Part shown: positions 10,701 through 21,000 of the stretch, piece by piece
Numbering within the stretch: the stretch's first letter is position 1
Layout of the letters: the number at the start of each line of letters is the position of its first letter
DNA from: Thermoplasmata archaeon
GTDB taxonomy: Archaea; Thermoplasmatota; Thermoplasmata; GCA-020350865
Direction: 5' to 3'
Length of the DNA stretch: 64,000 bases
Assembly (NCBI GenBank): GCA_020348445.1
Contig: CP070751.1
Span: 405,772 to 469,771 of the forward strand
Notes under the pieces: generated by a model
What the model saw: the letters and a program-made list of their open reading frames with translations, nothing else
What the model was told of the DNA's origin: nothing
The model's database searches: none
Program-made: the position numbers and the translations under genes

Positions 10701-13174
10701 CCATCCTCACCGTTGTCCTCTACATCGTTTCCGTCAGCGTATATGTATGCAGATTCACCTCTGTATAGTGATGCCTGACCCTCACCAACCCAGATGGTTA
10801 CAGGGGGATTGTTCAGAACATCCACCATATCAAGGACTTCAAACCAGTTGCTGAAAGCAGGATATGTATCATTGAACCTCACACGGAAGTCGTATATTCC
10901 CAAATCAGCACCATTGGGCGGTGAGAACTCAATTTTCCAGGTTCCATTTTCTCCTGGCTCAGTCTCCTCGTAATATTTAGTTCCAAAATAATTACCAGGG
11001 GTCGTTTCATTTATCCAACCACTCAAATTCAATTTATAAGAGAAATGGGGAGTCAACTTTGCATCGTCGGTATCTTTGGCATCCTCACCCTCTGCCTCGA
11101 TAATTATCGTCTTTCCCCTGTATACATTTCCAGTTGGACCAACTTCGGTTCGAAGGGCCTCGACTATTGGTTTCTCATTGAGGGTCAACACTATAAATTG
11201 AGATATCCACATGTTGGCCATCTTAGTTCCATATCTCCCGGCTTCAGATGCTTCCACTATATGGGGGGTATAGAATGTCCTCCCAGAGGCGGTCTGGATG
11301 AATTCAGTTAAATTAAGGAATTTTACCCTGCCGTCGGAATCGGTTATAAAAGGCTGTCCCGTGGGCTGCCGTGCGCCAAAATAATCGGTGACATAAACCT
11401 CGGCACCAGCCACAGGAGTGGTGTCAAATTCCTGGACTTTGATATGACTGTAAAACTGAGCCTCAAATCGTGAATCTGTGAAGGTCTCAATATGAATCGA
11501 GGTATTATCATCCCAAGTAACGTTGACGAATGTAACATAATTTTCAGGGCGAGTAGGAAACGTATCTTCCTCTACCAGGTAGACTTGAAACGGCACTGGA
11601 TCTGATATAGATGATAAATTATATGTGCTGTTGCAATCGATTACATCTACAGAACCGCGACAATAGAGATTCCAGTTATTTTTATCCATCTGGTTATTTT
11701 CTAGGGATACATTACATACTCTTGAGCTGCCCGAGAGATATATTCCTGCCACTACACCATCTGCCAATGTCCGAACGTTTTCGATAAACCAGTTTTCAGC
11801 AGCATATATTTCATAGCTATTCATGATACCCAAACCGCAGTCCTGGAAGGATGGATCCCCATTATAGGGATAACCATCTCCATTGTTCTCAAACCTGTTT
11901 CTTGTTATATTGAAATCATTTCCAACAACATACAATCCCATATCGTCATTATTTTTAAAGGTGTTGTTGAAAATTAATCCACCATAAGGGGCCATTTGCA
12001 CGCCACAACCGATAGCACCATTATTTTCAAAATGGTTGTTTATCACATCGACTTCACCCGCAGTAAAGATGGCACCTATACCCACATTATCATTGACAAA
12101 ATTATTATTAAAAATAAAATCGATACAACCTATGGCAATAAAATAAGTTTGAGTAATGTTCCCCCCGCCCTGACATATGTAATTATTTCTCATCTCAAAG
12201 CCATTTATACTACGGAAATATGTAAAATCTGTAGAGCCGTTGAGCTCGTTACGTAGAACTTTGATATCAACCCCATTTTCGATATATAGACTGTACTCAG
12301 CATTGGCTGTGATATTATTATCCTGAATTGTAATATAGGAGGATTCCCAAACGCCCAATCCACCACTTATATCCTCTATACCATTGTTTACAAGGGTGTT
12401 GTTATGCACATTAATATATGATGAAGAATTGATTTCTATTCCCCAAGAGCAATTGTAGATGGTATTATCTGGTCCTATATTAAGCGTCTGTAATGAAGTT
12501 CTAAAGGTATTATCCACCAAGATCCCAGTTGCGTTGGGACAGTCGTGAATAGTATTATTCTCGATGGTTATGGAGCTATTGAGAGTGGGATCATATATTA
12601 TTATCCCACCTTCACATTGGGTGATTTCATTACTTAGAATTAATGCATCTCCTCCGATCCACAATCCTCCCTCCTCGGGAAGTGATTCATTATAGGCCCA
12701 ACCACAGTTCATCAATGTGCTGTTTCTCATCTCCAAGTAGCCGTTATCATACGTTAGTGAAGTTGCTGGCATTACTTTAATCCCGAAATTTCCAGTCCCA
12801 TTATTTGTAATAACAGAAGGATCGCCATCGACGTCCTCGATTATCAATATACCCCCGCCTAATATACTCACACCACCTTCAACAGTGATGTTATATGCAC
12901 CATCAAAGGGGCAGTTCATAATCAAGGTCACATTTTGAAGTGTTAATGTCCAGGTATCCTTAATAACTAGATTCCCATTTACTATTATCATGGTGTTGGT
13001 CCAAAGTGGTGTCGTAGAACCATCGACAATCCAATCCCCGGAAGTTTCCCAATGGTCAACAACCCAAACTGGATCACCTGTGCCCTTCACATTCTCAATT
13101 GGTACCATATCCAATATAGCTAGCACACTAAAAATCATCAAGGCAGTAAAGCCTATAGATGTTATTTTTTTCAT
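7754..13174 (-). CDS. Membrane-anchored beta-helix/Ig-like/PKD surface protein
   Basis: ATG at 13174 is preceded by GAGGGGGT, and a signal peptide follows (MKKITSIGFTALMIFSVLA). Residues about 40-560 form a NosD-like right-handed beta-helix (many NNTF, NNxI and ENN turns). Seven Ig-like repeats follow, most opening with NNPPV or NNxP and carrying YRGE...ADGND. Then come a PKD domain (WLWDFGDGDTSS), three thrombospondin-type-3-like Asp-rich calcium loops (DTDDDNDGVLDTEDDFP), one transmembrane helix (LLIPILLLIIIILLIIIIF, about 8080-8135) and a tail of roughly 105 residues rich in Pro, Glu and Ser that ends in eight prolines. Topology predicts outside domains and a cytoplasmic tail. Convergent with the gene ending at 7684. 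Likely a cell-surface protein; what it binds is unknown. Confidence 0.88.
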   Translation of the reverse strand: MKKITSIGFTALMIFSVLAILDMVPIENVKGTGDPVWVVDHWETSGDWIVDGSTTPLWTNTMIIVNGNLVIKDTWTLTLQNVTLIMNCPFDGAYNITVEGGVSILGGGILIIEDVDGDPSVITNNGTGNFGIKVMPATSLTYDNGYLEMRNSTLMNCGWAYNESLPEEGGLWIGGDALILSNEITQCEGGIIIYDPTLNSSITIENNTIHDCPNATGILVDNTFRTSLQTLNIGPDNTIYNCSWGIEINSSSYINVHNNTLVNNGIEDISGGLGVWESSYITIQDNNITANAEYSLYIENGVDIKVLRNELNGSTDFTYFRSINGFEMRNNYICQGGGNITQTYFIAIGCIDFIFNNNFVNDNVGIGAIFTAGEVDVINNHFENNGAIGCGVQMAPYGGLIFNNTFKNNDDMGLYVVGNDFNITRNRFENNGDGYPYNGDPSFQDCGLGIMNSYEIYAAENWFIENVRTLADGVVAGIYLSGSSRVCNVSLENNQMDKNNWNLYCRGSVDVIDCNSTYNLSSISDPVPFQVYLVEEDTFPTRPENYVTFVNVTWDDNTSIHIETFTDSRFEAQFYSHIKVQEFDTTPVAGAEVYVTDYFGARQPTGQPFITDSDGRVKFLNLTEFIQTASGRTFYTPHIVEASEAGRYGTKMANMWISQFIVLTLNEKPIVEALRTEVGPTGNVYRGKTIIIEAEGEDAKDTDDAKLTPHFSYKLNLSGWINETTPGNYFGTKYYEETEPGENGTWKIEFSPPNGADLGIYDFRVRFNDTYPAFSNWFEVLDMVDVLNNPPVTIWVGEGQASLYRGESAYIYADGNDVEDNGEDGTWEAQCEYRLNDSSQWSGNYITESVWDSTNSHWRFKFEPPAARPDPHHGLVDFRVRFRDPDLDWGDWYQQDNLVDLLNNHPNVIDLKTGEVEVIRGDSIWLFANGTDLEESILNKSGVEFYYNTSSGGTVWEQTYIGTVEESNGIFYASFNPDENAPLGWYKFKVRITDSDGGYDEHIETALVEVQNNAPQLEDIGVSASTVKKGVEFIYIYLNASDYETSENQLTVTVQWQYNESTPQGWSVGYVTTKEYIGTPPSGRWRIKFEPGIDMQLGRYDFRAKVEDADGEESVGPSWIAIARAVEVQVPEPEIQSILFDSQQIYRTQSLYIVLNTIDQLEYEPNMTVEGEFLKPGQTAWTKFKDSNLISIYYADTNSNLYDDTGYWIIEFTPTETEKDGEYAFRVKVKNSAGGYSDGGAWTTAWPGNDNKVDVLNNPPSAIALELEDENIDTVKRGGTILLIANGYDVETHERDLETILEWNDGTGWDTDDSYFDIYYSGGKWKIEFTPPKLKTFTVGNYSFRIKFEDDEEDESDWTTANNLLKVLNVKPEVTDLDVSEEEGYRGEEITITANGQDVDFAPSTESHFTVEFQYRGQTGDWLSNSSILKGLKYINEEWQITFAPITEMGIGDYDFQVRFSDGVDWSDWKVKNNVFELKNKDPEVTILTQGGTQDSFSITFLADGTDYETPPNDLVWLWDFGDGDTSSEPSPTHTYDDPGSYTVTVTVTDDEGDTATDVITITILEDTDGDGEFDEFDTDDDNDGVLDTEDDFPKDPNETKDSDDDGIGDNADTDDDNDGVLDTEDDFPFDPEESKDTDGDSIGDNKDTDDDGDGIPDVIDLDPLDPDVTEKEETEEPDLLIPILLLIIIILLIIIIFLLLTITKMKTIKELPEEEKTELEPEKEIPSEEPPSPEIDEEPSSEISKEPDEPSEPPATTPTPSEEGLPEGPSEDTPEPSETPETPESDQPEEGKKNDLPPPPPPPPE
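8292..8428 (-). repeat. 32-bp direct repeats in the calcium-loop region
   Basis: Bases 8292-8323 and 8397-8428 are identical over 32 bp, with a period of 105 bp (35 codons). They encode the NDGVLDTEDDF part of successive type-3-like repeats in the surface protein at 7754-13174. Because the repeat is codon-phased, loss or gain by recombination would keep the frame. The identity at the DNA level suggests a recent duplication or gene conversion. Confidence 0.8.
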
Positions 13175-13266
13175 ATTGCTTACCCCCTCGCCTAGGGCAT
13201 TCCTTTAAATAGGGTCTGTTTACCCAATTTAATAATGTACATTTTTTCATATATATATATTATTCC

Positions 13267-13290
13267 TGGTAATTACCATAGATAACCATA
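13267..13290. promoter_or_regulatory. Candidate operator: TATGGTTA half-site plus TGGTAATTACCA palindrome
   Basis: In the gap upstream of the beta-helix surface gene (start 13174), 13267-13278 is the perfect 12-bp palindrome TGGTAATTACCA. On the minus strand TATGGTTA occupies 13290-13283 and TATGGTAA 13280-13273, exactly one helical turn (10 bp) apart. The same arrangement occurs at the promoter of the PAS regulator (21989-22012). The site lies about 95-115 bp from the start codon. Binding protein unknown; the nearby winged-helix regulator is the obvious candidate (inference). Confidence 0.45.
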
Positions 13291-13317
13291 TTTAAAAAAT
13301 ATTATACGTGAATTTGT

Positions 13318-16300
13318 CTAATATTGCTTCATTCTTGGATCATCGTAGTAAGCCTGCACATGATAAGGCCCTTTTTCTTTTTCCTTTTTATTTCTTGAGG
13401 CCAAAACCACAGCCGCGATAATAACAATCAATACAATTATCACAATCAGTATCAAAAACCAAAGCCACGGATTTTCCTCAACCGAAGATGTATCCAAGGG
13501 TATAGGTCCGGTGTCACCATCCCCATCATCCTTCGCCTTCTCAATAACCACAATGGTTTCAACAGGCTCTGACCAGGCTCCACTATCGTCCATGACCTTG
13601 AAGGTGATGACATGGGTTCCCACATCAAGATCAGAGGTGCTAAAAGACCTTTCCTGGTTGAGTTGTCCATCCATATCAGATTCCCATAAATATTCCACTA
13701 TCCGGCCGTCATCATCTTCACCATGACCAATAAATGTCACGATCTCTCCCTTCTTAGCTTTTGTTGGGGAGACCTCGTCTATAAAGGCTTTTGGTATCAC
13801 ATTTTGTGGCTCGTTTACCGTCAATTCATCCTCAACACCCTCTGACCATTCACCTTTATCGTCCCTTACATAGAAGGTGATTGTATGCTCCCCTATAGAA
13901 AGGGATGCTGTGGAAAAGTAACTTCTGGAGCTTAGTTCACCATCTTTATCAGATTCCCATCTATAACCCAGGATATCCCCGTCATCTGTTCCGTATCCGG
14001 TAAATGTGACGAACTCTCCTGCCAAGGCAGGATTCGGTGATATGGACTCGATGTGGGCCTGGGGGATCTGATTGATATCAAGTGTGTCAGATTCTTCCTC
14101 TGACCAAACGCCATCATCATCCCTGACCTTGAAATAGATTATATGCGATCCAGCTGATAGACTGGATGTGCTGAACGATGCTGAGCTGCTTATAAATCCA
14201 TTGATGCTCGATCGCCAGTTGTATGCTGTGATGTCCCTGTCATCGGATCCCTCTCCTGAGAATGTTATGGTATCTCCCAGGTTAGCTGTTTTAGGTGTTA
14301 TATAATTGATATCAGCCTCAGGAATTTGATTGATACGAAGATAAGTAAAGTTGTAGTCAGACCACACACCTTCATCGTCCCTTACGCAGAAGGATATAAT
14401 ATGTTCTCCCCAGGAAAGTGCCGATAAGTTAAAATCGGGCTGATTGGAAAGCCATCCATCCCTATCTGATCTCCAGTCGTAGCCTGCGATGTTCCCATCG
14501 TCTGTTCCGTGGCCTACAAAGTGAACAGGGCTGCCGTAGGTTGCGGGATTTGGAGATATGGAATCTATTATGGCAATGGGTTTCTGATTGCCCGGAAGCA
14601 CCGTGATGGTGGCCTTTGATTCCAGGCTTTCGAGCATGGTCTCATCCCTGACTTTCAGGGATGCGTTGAAAATACCAGGGGAAGAATACGCATGATATAC
14701 AATGGGGGTCGATACCCAATCAGAATTGGTTCCATCGCCGAAATCGAAGAAGTACTGTAATGCCCCCTCTCCAGTGGACAAAGAGCCATCGAATTCCAGG
14801 ACATCCCCGATTTTGACCGTGTCATCCGAGACTTCAAGAACCGCAATTGGTGGGATACCAATTGTCCCATATATGAAATTGTAACCTCCAAAGGAGCCTA
14901 AGATCTCATTGCCTATTAGCACATCCACATCTGCAACATGAAGTAACTTTATAGTTGCAGTAACCTCGGCCCTCTGCCAGATTTCTTGATAATCCCCAGT
15001 AGTATGTTCATAAACGAAAATTCCCAATTCGCCAAATATCAAAAGCTCGTCTCCTCCCACTGGAATGTTCGCGCTCGCAAAGCACTCGTCTATGAAGGTT
15101 ATATAATCCCCTGTGCTCCATTCCCGTGTGTAAACAGTGGTTTCGTCGCCACTGTTGTTGCCGATTACCTCCAAGAGGCCTGTGAATGCCCCTTTTGTGA
15201 TCATCTCCAGCTTGCCGTCGTTATCCACATCCCTTACATCCAATGCATAATTCTCTGAATCGATTGGGATCGTGTCAGTTTCAATGAATGTGGCTCCGTT
15301 GTATTCGAACAACCTCAGAAGATTTGTCCCAATATCTGAATCGTAATCCTCGCAAATTATCTCTTTATGCCCGTCATCATCCACATCTCCAACTGCCACA
15401 CCCATGATCCAATTGTAAAAGAAACCGCTTTCCCAGACCACAGAATATCCCGGATCATTGAACTGAATCACCCGCATTTGCCCAACAAAAGGGTCATTGT
15501 TTGGCTCGTCAAAACCTGTTCCCGCCAGTACGATCTCTGGGATATCATCCTCGTCTATATCACCCACTTCAATACAAAAGGTACTGCCTGTTTCCACACG
15601 GAGTTGGCTCTCTAAAACATAATCTGGATCAGAGTACCCCACGATATAGAGATCACAAGCATAGTTTCCCCCTCTGAAGATGAAGTTACTTGTCCAGAAC
15701 ATACTTGTATTTCCTTCCACAACAATTATCTCCTCTTCACCATCATCGTCTACATCTGCAACAGCGAGATGGGTGATGGTCTTGGTCGAAACCTTGATTG
15801 AATTCTCAATTACCAAGGTATCGCCAATAAGATTGGTGACAAGGACACTTCCGTTTCCCATTCCCATATAAATCTCGTTCACACCATCTTCATCCAAATC
15901 CGCGGAACTGATACTTTCTACGGCCCCTACATTAACGCTCTGGGACATGATAAAGTAAGTATCACCGTCATATGAATGCACATAGAACTTGTAATTTGTG
16001 CCGCAGAGAACCTCTTCTGTAGCTCCATCCAAATCAATATCTCCGCTTCCCATACCGTATACGAATGAGTCCAGGCCAAGGCTCTTGAAAACTTCCTGGT
16101 ACTGACCTGGGAAGTAATGAAAAACAGAGATATTATTCCAGCTGCCAATTATGATAGAATCGAATTCGGCGTCGTCGATTCTCGCCACTGTAAGTGCGTA
16201 TGTCGCCTCACCATCGCTTACCCATTGGGATATGTACGCAAAACTGAAGTAACTATAGACATGAATCTCTCCAAAGTAGAGGCCGATTACTATCTCCAGA

Positions 16301-17310
16301 TCAGCATCCAAATCGGTATTACCTATATCCATTCCAATTATCCACTCCCCAAAATCATCACTCTGCCATTCCAGGGAACCGGAACCATGGGTGTAGCCAA
16401 AGACATAGAACCTACCTCCGAACTGGCCGCTGGGTCTGGGATTGGGGGGAATGGGATTTACAGGGGGATCATTTTGGAGGATCTCGTTCTCGTACGATGC
16501 AAACACGATCTCTTTAGCCCCGTCATCATCCACATCTCCCACCTCTACATTGAACAATCCTAGGTATCCCAGTGTGGTGGGTAAAGCAAAAGTCCATTCT
16601 TCAATATATGAAGAGCCATCCCAGGAGTAAATGAAGATATTATCATCCAGGATTTCTGTATAACTGGCTCCTGCTATTATCTCTATTGCCCCGTCCTCAT
16701 CAACATCGTCGGTTGTGAGGCCGTACAAATCATTACCAAGATCAGGGCTGGTCCATTCCAGAACGTAAGTTGTTCCATTGTGACCGTAAATATTCATGAA
16801 TCCCTCCTGATCTCCCACGATGATTTCCATTGTTCCATCTAAATCAACATCATCAAGGGAAAGGCCGTAGGCAAAGGTACCAATATCGACCTTCCATTCT
16901 TCAATGTAACCTGTGTCTGATTTGCCGGTGACGTAAACAAGACCCTCGTAGTTGCTGAATACGATTTCCTGCTCTCCGTCGTTATCCACATCCGCGGATT
17001 TTATTGAGTTCATATAACCGATTATGGATCCAAATCCGTCAAACCATTTCAAATCCAAATCGAGCTCTTCCCCTGCTCTGGTTGATCTTGCAGAAGGTTT
17101 AAACTCGGCAGGATTGGCATGCTCAACTATCGGAATGTCTTGATCGGGATCGGGTTGTAAAGATGGATTTTCAAACGTGAAATCATAGGATGCAATCTGT
17201 TGGCTGAAAAGGAACATCCCTGGATATAATGGAGAAAGGACCATCAAGGCTAGGGCAATTGGTAATGCCACATTCTTGATATTATTCAAATTAATATTTT
17301 CTTTGTTCAT
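13318..17310 (-). CDS. Membrane-anchored FG-GAP propeller/PKD protein
   Basis: The ATG at 17310 is preferred over the upstream GTG at 17325 because GACGGTGG lies 6 nt before it. A signal peptide or N-terminal anchor follows (ALPIALALMVLSPLYPGMFLF). The first 850 or so residues are tandem FG-GAP/VCBS repeats, each about 50 residues with a DVDxDGxxEI calcium loop, probably forming two beta-propellers. A classical PKD domain (FFDFGDGTNSDW) follows, then four related PKD-like repeats of about 88 residues (SISPNPA...VRDDxGxWS). A transmembrane helix (WFLILIVIIVLIVIIAAVVL) and a short basic tail end the protein, so the ectodomain is outside. The gene is tandem with the next surface gene on the same strand, 143 bp away. 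Confidence 0.87.
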   Translation of the reverse strand: MNKENINLNNIKNVALPIALALMVLSPLYPGMFLFSQQIASYDFTFENPSLQPDPDQDIPIVEHANPAEFKPSARSTRAGEELDLDLKWFDGFGSIIGYMNSIKSADVDNDGEQEIVFSNYEGLVYVTGKSDTGYIEEWKVDIGTFAYGLSLDDVDLDGTMEIIVGDQEGFMNIYGHNGTTYVLEWTSPDLGNDLYGLTTDDVDEDGAIEIIAGASYTEILDDNIFIYSWDGSSYIEEWTFALPTTLGYLGLFNVEVGDVDDDGAKEIVFASYENEILQNDPPVNPIPPNPRPSGQFGGRFYVFGYTHGSGSLEWQSDDFGEWIIGMDIGNTDLDADLEIVIGLYFGEIHVYSYFSFAYISQWVSDGEATYALTVARIDDAEFDSIIIGSWNNISVFHYFPGQYQEVFKSLGLDSFVYGMGSGDIDLDGATEEVLCGTNYKFYVHSYDGDTYFIMSQSVNVGAVESISSADLDEDGVNEIYMGMGNGSVLVTNLIGDTLVIENSIKVSTKTITHLAVADVDDDGEEEIIVVEGNTSMFWTSNFIFRGGNYACDLYIVGYSDPDYVLESQLRVETGSTFCIEVGDIDEDDIPEIVLAGTGFDEPNNDPFVGQMRVIQFNDPGYSVVWESGFFYNWIMGVAVGDVDDDGHKEIICEDYDSDIGTNLLRLFEYNGATFIETDTIPIDSENYALDVRDVDNDGKLEMITKGAFTGLLEVIGNNSGDETTVYTREWSTGDYITFIDECFASANIPVGGDELLIFGELGIFVYEHTTGDYQEIWQRAEVTATIKLLHVADVDVLIGNEILGSFGGYNFIYGTIGIPPIAVLEVSDDTVKIGDVLEFDGSLSTGEGALQYFFDFGDGTNSDWVSTPIVYHAYSSPGIFNASLKVRDETMLESLESKATITVLPGNQKPIAIIDSISPNPATYGSPVHFVGHGTDDGNIAGYDWRSDRDGWLSNQPDFNLSALSWGEHIISFCVRDDEGVWSDYNFTYLRINQIPEADINYITPKTANLGDTITFSGEGSDDRDITAYNWRSSINGFISSSASFSTSSLSAGSHIIYFKVRDDDGVWSEEESDTLDINQIPQAHIESISPNPALAGEFVTFTGYGTDDGDILGYRWESDKDGELSSRSYFSTASLSIGEHTITFYVRDDKGEWSEGVEDELTVNEPQNVIPKAFIDEVSPTKAKKGEIVTFIGHGEDDDGRIVEYLWESDMDGQLNQERSFSTSDLDVGTHVITFKVMDDSGAWSEPVETIVVIEKAKDDGDGDTGPIPLDTSSVEENPWLWFLILIVIIVLIVIIAAVVLASRNKKEKEKGPYHVQAYYDDPRMKQY

Positions 17311-17564
17311 TATATCCACCGTCACGAATTTATAAAGAGCAACTTCCTAGGTTTCGCCCTTCAATTAACTTAATGTACTTAATTGTATAAAGGTTTATAG
17401 GAAGTGCAATGTGGCTCTTCGAAAATTATAGAAAAAAAACGGAAAAACTTGACCCCCAACTCCCCTCAGGAGGAAAAATTTTCGGGTCAGATAGCCGCGT
17501 TTGTGCGAGGAAGGGTCGGGAAATTGGGGGCCAGTTAGCGTAATTTATTATGATTTCATATTTT

Positions 17565-17894
17565 CTATTTCTTTTTTCTATTGGTACCCACGGGATTTGC
17601 AGTGGGAAAGATTCGGGTTTGGATAAGGTCCTGAATGCTCTCAAGTTGATCCTCGATTCTTCCTAGTCGACAGTTCATACAGTTACAGCCCTTAAGTGGT
17701 TCTGAATTGTTTTTCGTCGTAGTCTCACCTCATAACGCCTCTATACCAGTTGGCTGTTGTTTTGAGTAGACTCCCATGGTCCTTACCCTGCCCATGAATC
17801 GGGATAGTTTATCCCAGATTATGGTGTCCTCTGGGATGTCCTCTACGATTGGGAGTAGGCCGTTCCATCTGATTATCATTTTACCATCTTTCAT
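17565..17894 (-). pseudogene. Small gene interrupted by an in-frame TGA, or two short ORFs
   Basis: On the minus strand an ATG at 17894, preceded by AAGGTAAGGA, opens a 54-codon frame (starts MKDGKMIIRWNGLLPIVED) that stops at TGA 17732-17730. The same frame continues without another stop for 54 more codons to TAG at 17567-17565. The second half has a Cys cluster (GCNCMNCRLGRIEDQLES) followed by a predicted helix and a basic end. Both halves look coding in composition. This could be a gene with one nonsense mutation, or two small neighbouring genes; the second half has its own ATG within the Cys cluster. No family recognised. TGA recoding is not supported by anything else in the window. Confidence 0.4.
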
Positions 17895-17941
17895 GTTCCT
17901 TACCTTCTACCCGAAACTTTGTCTTTGTTAATATGAAAGGG

Positions 17942-17949
17942 TAACCATA
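17942..17949 (-). promoter_or_regulatory. TATGGTTA site upstream of the small interrupted gene
   Basis: TATGGTTA on the minus strand, about 50 bp before the ATG at 17894 and just after an A/T-rich TTTTAATG stretch that could be its TATA box. It matches the half-sites at 13283-13290 and 21989-22012 with the consensus TATGGTTANC. A single 8-mer is weak evidence by itself. Confidence 0.3.
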
Positions 17950-18013
17950 CATTAAAACTTGTTGTAAATAATATGCAAAGATAGGGGAAGATAGGAGCAG
18001 AATGCCCACAAAA

Positions 18014-21000
18014 TCATAGGATTTCTTTGCCTTTTTCTGTCAAAACTAGGTATTTGAATCTACCGCTTTTCCTCTCCATTATCAGGCCTTTGTCCACAAG
18101 TTCCCTTATTCTTTTTCTTGCCGTTGTCCTTGAGATTCTAAACCCGTCACCCACATGCTTGTAAGATGGGCTTTCACCCACCATATTTCGCTTGTTCACG
18201 AACTCCAGAAGATCGAGAAGATCTGCTGATAATCTTTCCTCGAGTTTCTTCTCTAAAACAGAGGATTCTTTTTCGAGGAGGCTCAATTCTTGGGGATTCA
18301 ATGTACCCGGATCAAGGGAGATGATCAAGGTGGCCTTACGATCATAGAATATCTCGTTCAGATGCTGGACAAAATTCAAAGCCTCTTTGAAGCTGTTTTG
18401 GGTAACCAGATAATCGAAGCGATCAAGAAGCACGAAGGTGGTTCTGTCTATGTTATCATCGATTATCTTCTCTAAAAGAGGAAACTCTGGTTTGACGGAG
18501 GCCTTGTCCTTGGGATTCTTTGTCATCCAGAAGATGGGAATATTCAAATCGATTTCCCTTTTTATCTTCTCGGGGTGCTCCCTTGTGATTATGAGCCCCT
18601 TGAAGTGATTCTTGTAAAGCTCGAAAACCACATCTTTTCCCCTTTCAAGCTCCTTTTCCTTTATCAGATAGGTCGAGCCTTTTTTGATCTTGTATTTCAT
18701 CAACTCTTCCCTTGCGATCTCCTCTCTCTTTCTTTCCGAGATATCTGTTATCACAGCCAGAACACCCCTAAAGACCCCGTCCTTCATCTGGGGCGAAGCA
18801 GAGATCAGAACCGGAAGCTCTGTTCTGTTTTTCTTGAGTAAAACGGCCTCGAACCTGTCCTGCTCTCCCCTGAGGTTTTCTGCAAAACAGTCCCTCATAC
18901 GTCTGTGAAAATCAGTAGCCAGTATGTCCTCCCAGTGATTACCTATGAGTTTCGCGCTTTTGTACCCAAGCACCTTTTCCACCTTGGGATTTATGAAGCT
19001 AACTGTACCTTCTTCATCCAGGATCATGATGCCCTCTGCCATGGACTGCACAATGGATTCGTTGAACTCCTTTAGCTCTCTTACCTCCTCCTCGGCCTTC
19101 TTTCTCTGTGTGATGTCATGGGATATGATTTGAACTCCTATGACATTGCCACTGGCATCTCTCATGGGATGGTAATGCGACCTATACCATCCTATTCCAG
19201 TGGGAAGCTCCACAATATCTTCATGTTCTTCACTTCCCAGGGACTCAGCTACCCGACGAATCCTCTTCAGGCTGGTATCTGCAAGATCCCGTTGGAACAT
19301 ATCACTTATGTGCTTTCCTAAAAAGTCGTCGGGTACACCTCCAAGCCCCTCTGCTGCATTGTGATTCATGGCAAGGATAAAACCTTCTGGACTAAAGTAG
19401 GTGATAATATCACCTGATTGGTCGAGCAACATCCTGTATTTTTGTTCACTTTCTCGCAGTGCCTCCTCGGACCGAATTCGTTCAAATGCATTTGTAAATA
19501 TTTCTGAGACCATGTGCAAAATCGATATGATATCGTCAGGCCAGCTTCTTTTTTTTCGAATGGAATCGAAGCCAACAAATCCGTACAAGGAACTCTCAAT
19601 CACGATGGGAACAGCTAAAAGTGATTTGATTTTTGTCTTCTTAAGAAATTTTTTATAGTAACTGGCATCTTTTGGAAGCTCCTCGACATTTGGGACGTCC
19701 ATGGGAAACAGTTTTTTTAACCTATCTATTCCCCATGAGAAGGATTCCACATCCAGGTTCTGCAGCTGATCCTTAAGGGATTTTATACCATCAGCACACC
19801 ACTCGTGGGTATTGCTGAATTTCTTGCCCTCATCATGCAATAGAAAAACAAAACTGCGATCCACATCTGCAAAACTTCCAATTTCTTTTAAGGCCATGTT
19901 AATTCCGTCGTCGATTTCCTCGGTTTTTAAGTATATGAAATGAGTGGAGAAAGTTGTGATAAGCTCCTCGAAGGCCAATCTATACCTTAGATCTTCTGTG
20001 GCCTTCTTGCGGTCTGTAATGTCCCTTGTTGTTGCAATGAAACCCTTTGGTTTTCCAAAGGCATCCTTGATTACAGCTGCACTCAGCTCACCTGTATAGG
20101 TGGTTCCATCCTTTCTTAGCATTGTGTATTCGGCATTTTTTAAAACTCCTTGTTTTATGGTTTTTCGTAGATTTTTAAGTGCTCTGTTTTTGTCCTCTTC
20201 TGCAATGAAATCAAAGGCATTTTTACCAATCACTTCCTTGGCTTTTTTAAAACCAGAGAGTTCAAGTGTTTCGTCTGATACAAAGGTAATCTGTCCTTCC
20301 AAGTCTGTAACTGTTATGGGATCTGGTGATGTTTTGATCAGTGACCTGTACATTTCCTCGCTCTCTTTTAATGCCTCCTCCACTTTCTTTCTCTCAGTAA
20401 TATCGCGAACAATACCCTGGATAACTTTCTTTTCGCCTATCTCAAAAAGGCTTGACGAAACCTCGGCAGGAAAGATATCACCATTTTTCTTCTTAAAATT
20501 GATTTCAAAGTTCACAAATCCTTTCTTTGATATTGTTTTGAAGGCCTTCTCTGATTTTTTTAACTCACTGGGTGGATGTAGTTTTGGTATTTTGAGTTTT
20601 AAAATCTCCTTTCTCGAATATCCAAAAATATCTAAAACCCTCTGGTTGGCATCGACAATGTTGCCTTTTACATCATGTAAAATGATGGCATCGTTGGATT
20701 GATGAAAGAGATTGCTGAATTTTTCCTCACTTTCTTTGAGCTTCTCCTCGGCTATCCTACGTTCAGAAAGGTTCCTTGAAATGCCTAAAAATGCCTTTGG
20801 TTCTCCCTTTTCGTCATAGACCAAGGATGCATTGAACTCAACTGGTATTAAACTTCCATCCTTTTTCACAAAATTGAACTCCACATTATTGACCTTCCCT
20901 TTTTCAATCATCTCACCAACATTTTCCATTATCCGGGGTTGATCCTCCTGAGCCATCAAATCAAAGGCACTCATACCAATAAGTTCCTCAGGACTATCAT

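Larger units (their letters stand above)
17311..18013. other. Gap of about 700 bp between surface gene and PAS regulator
   Basis: Apart from the small interrupted frame at 17565-17894 and the TATGGTTA site at 17942-17949, nothing convincing is seen. 17330-17420 is A/T-rich and holds TATA-like stretches for the minus-strand surface gene. 17426-17530 is more G/C-rich (AACTCCCCTCAGGAGGAAA) without a supported gene. No tRNA, insertion-sequence ends or long hairpin terminator were recognised. Confidence 0.5.

Noticed and set aside
17426..17644. Transposase remnant in the gap near 17.5 kb
   Set aside because: No DDE-type motif, terminal inverted repeats or target duplications could be seen.
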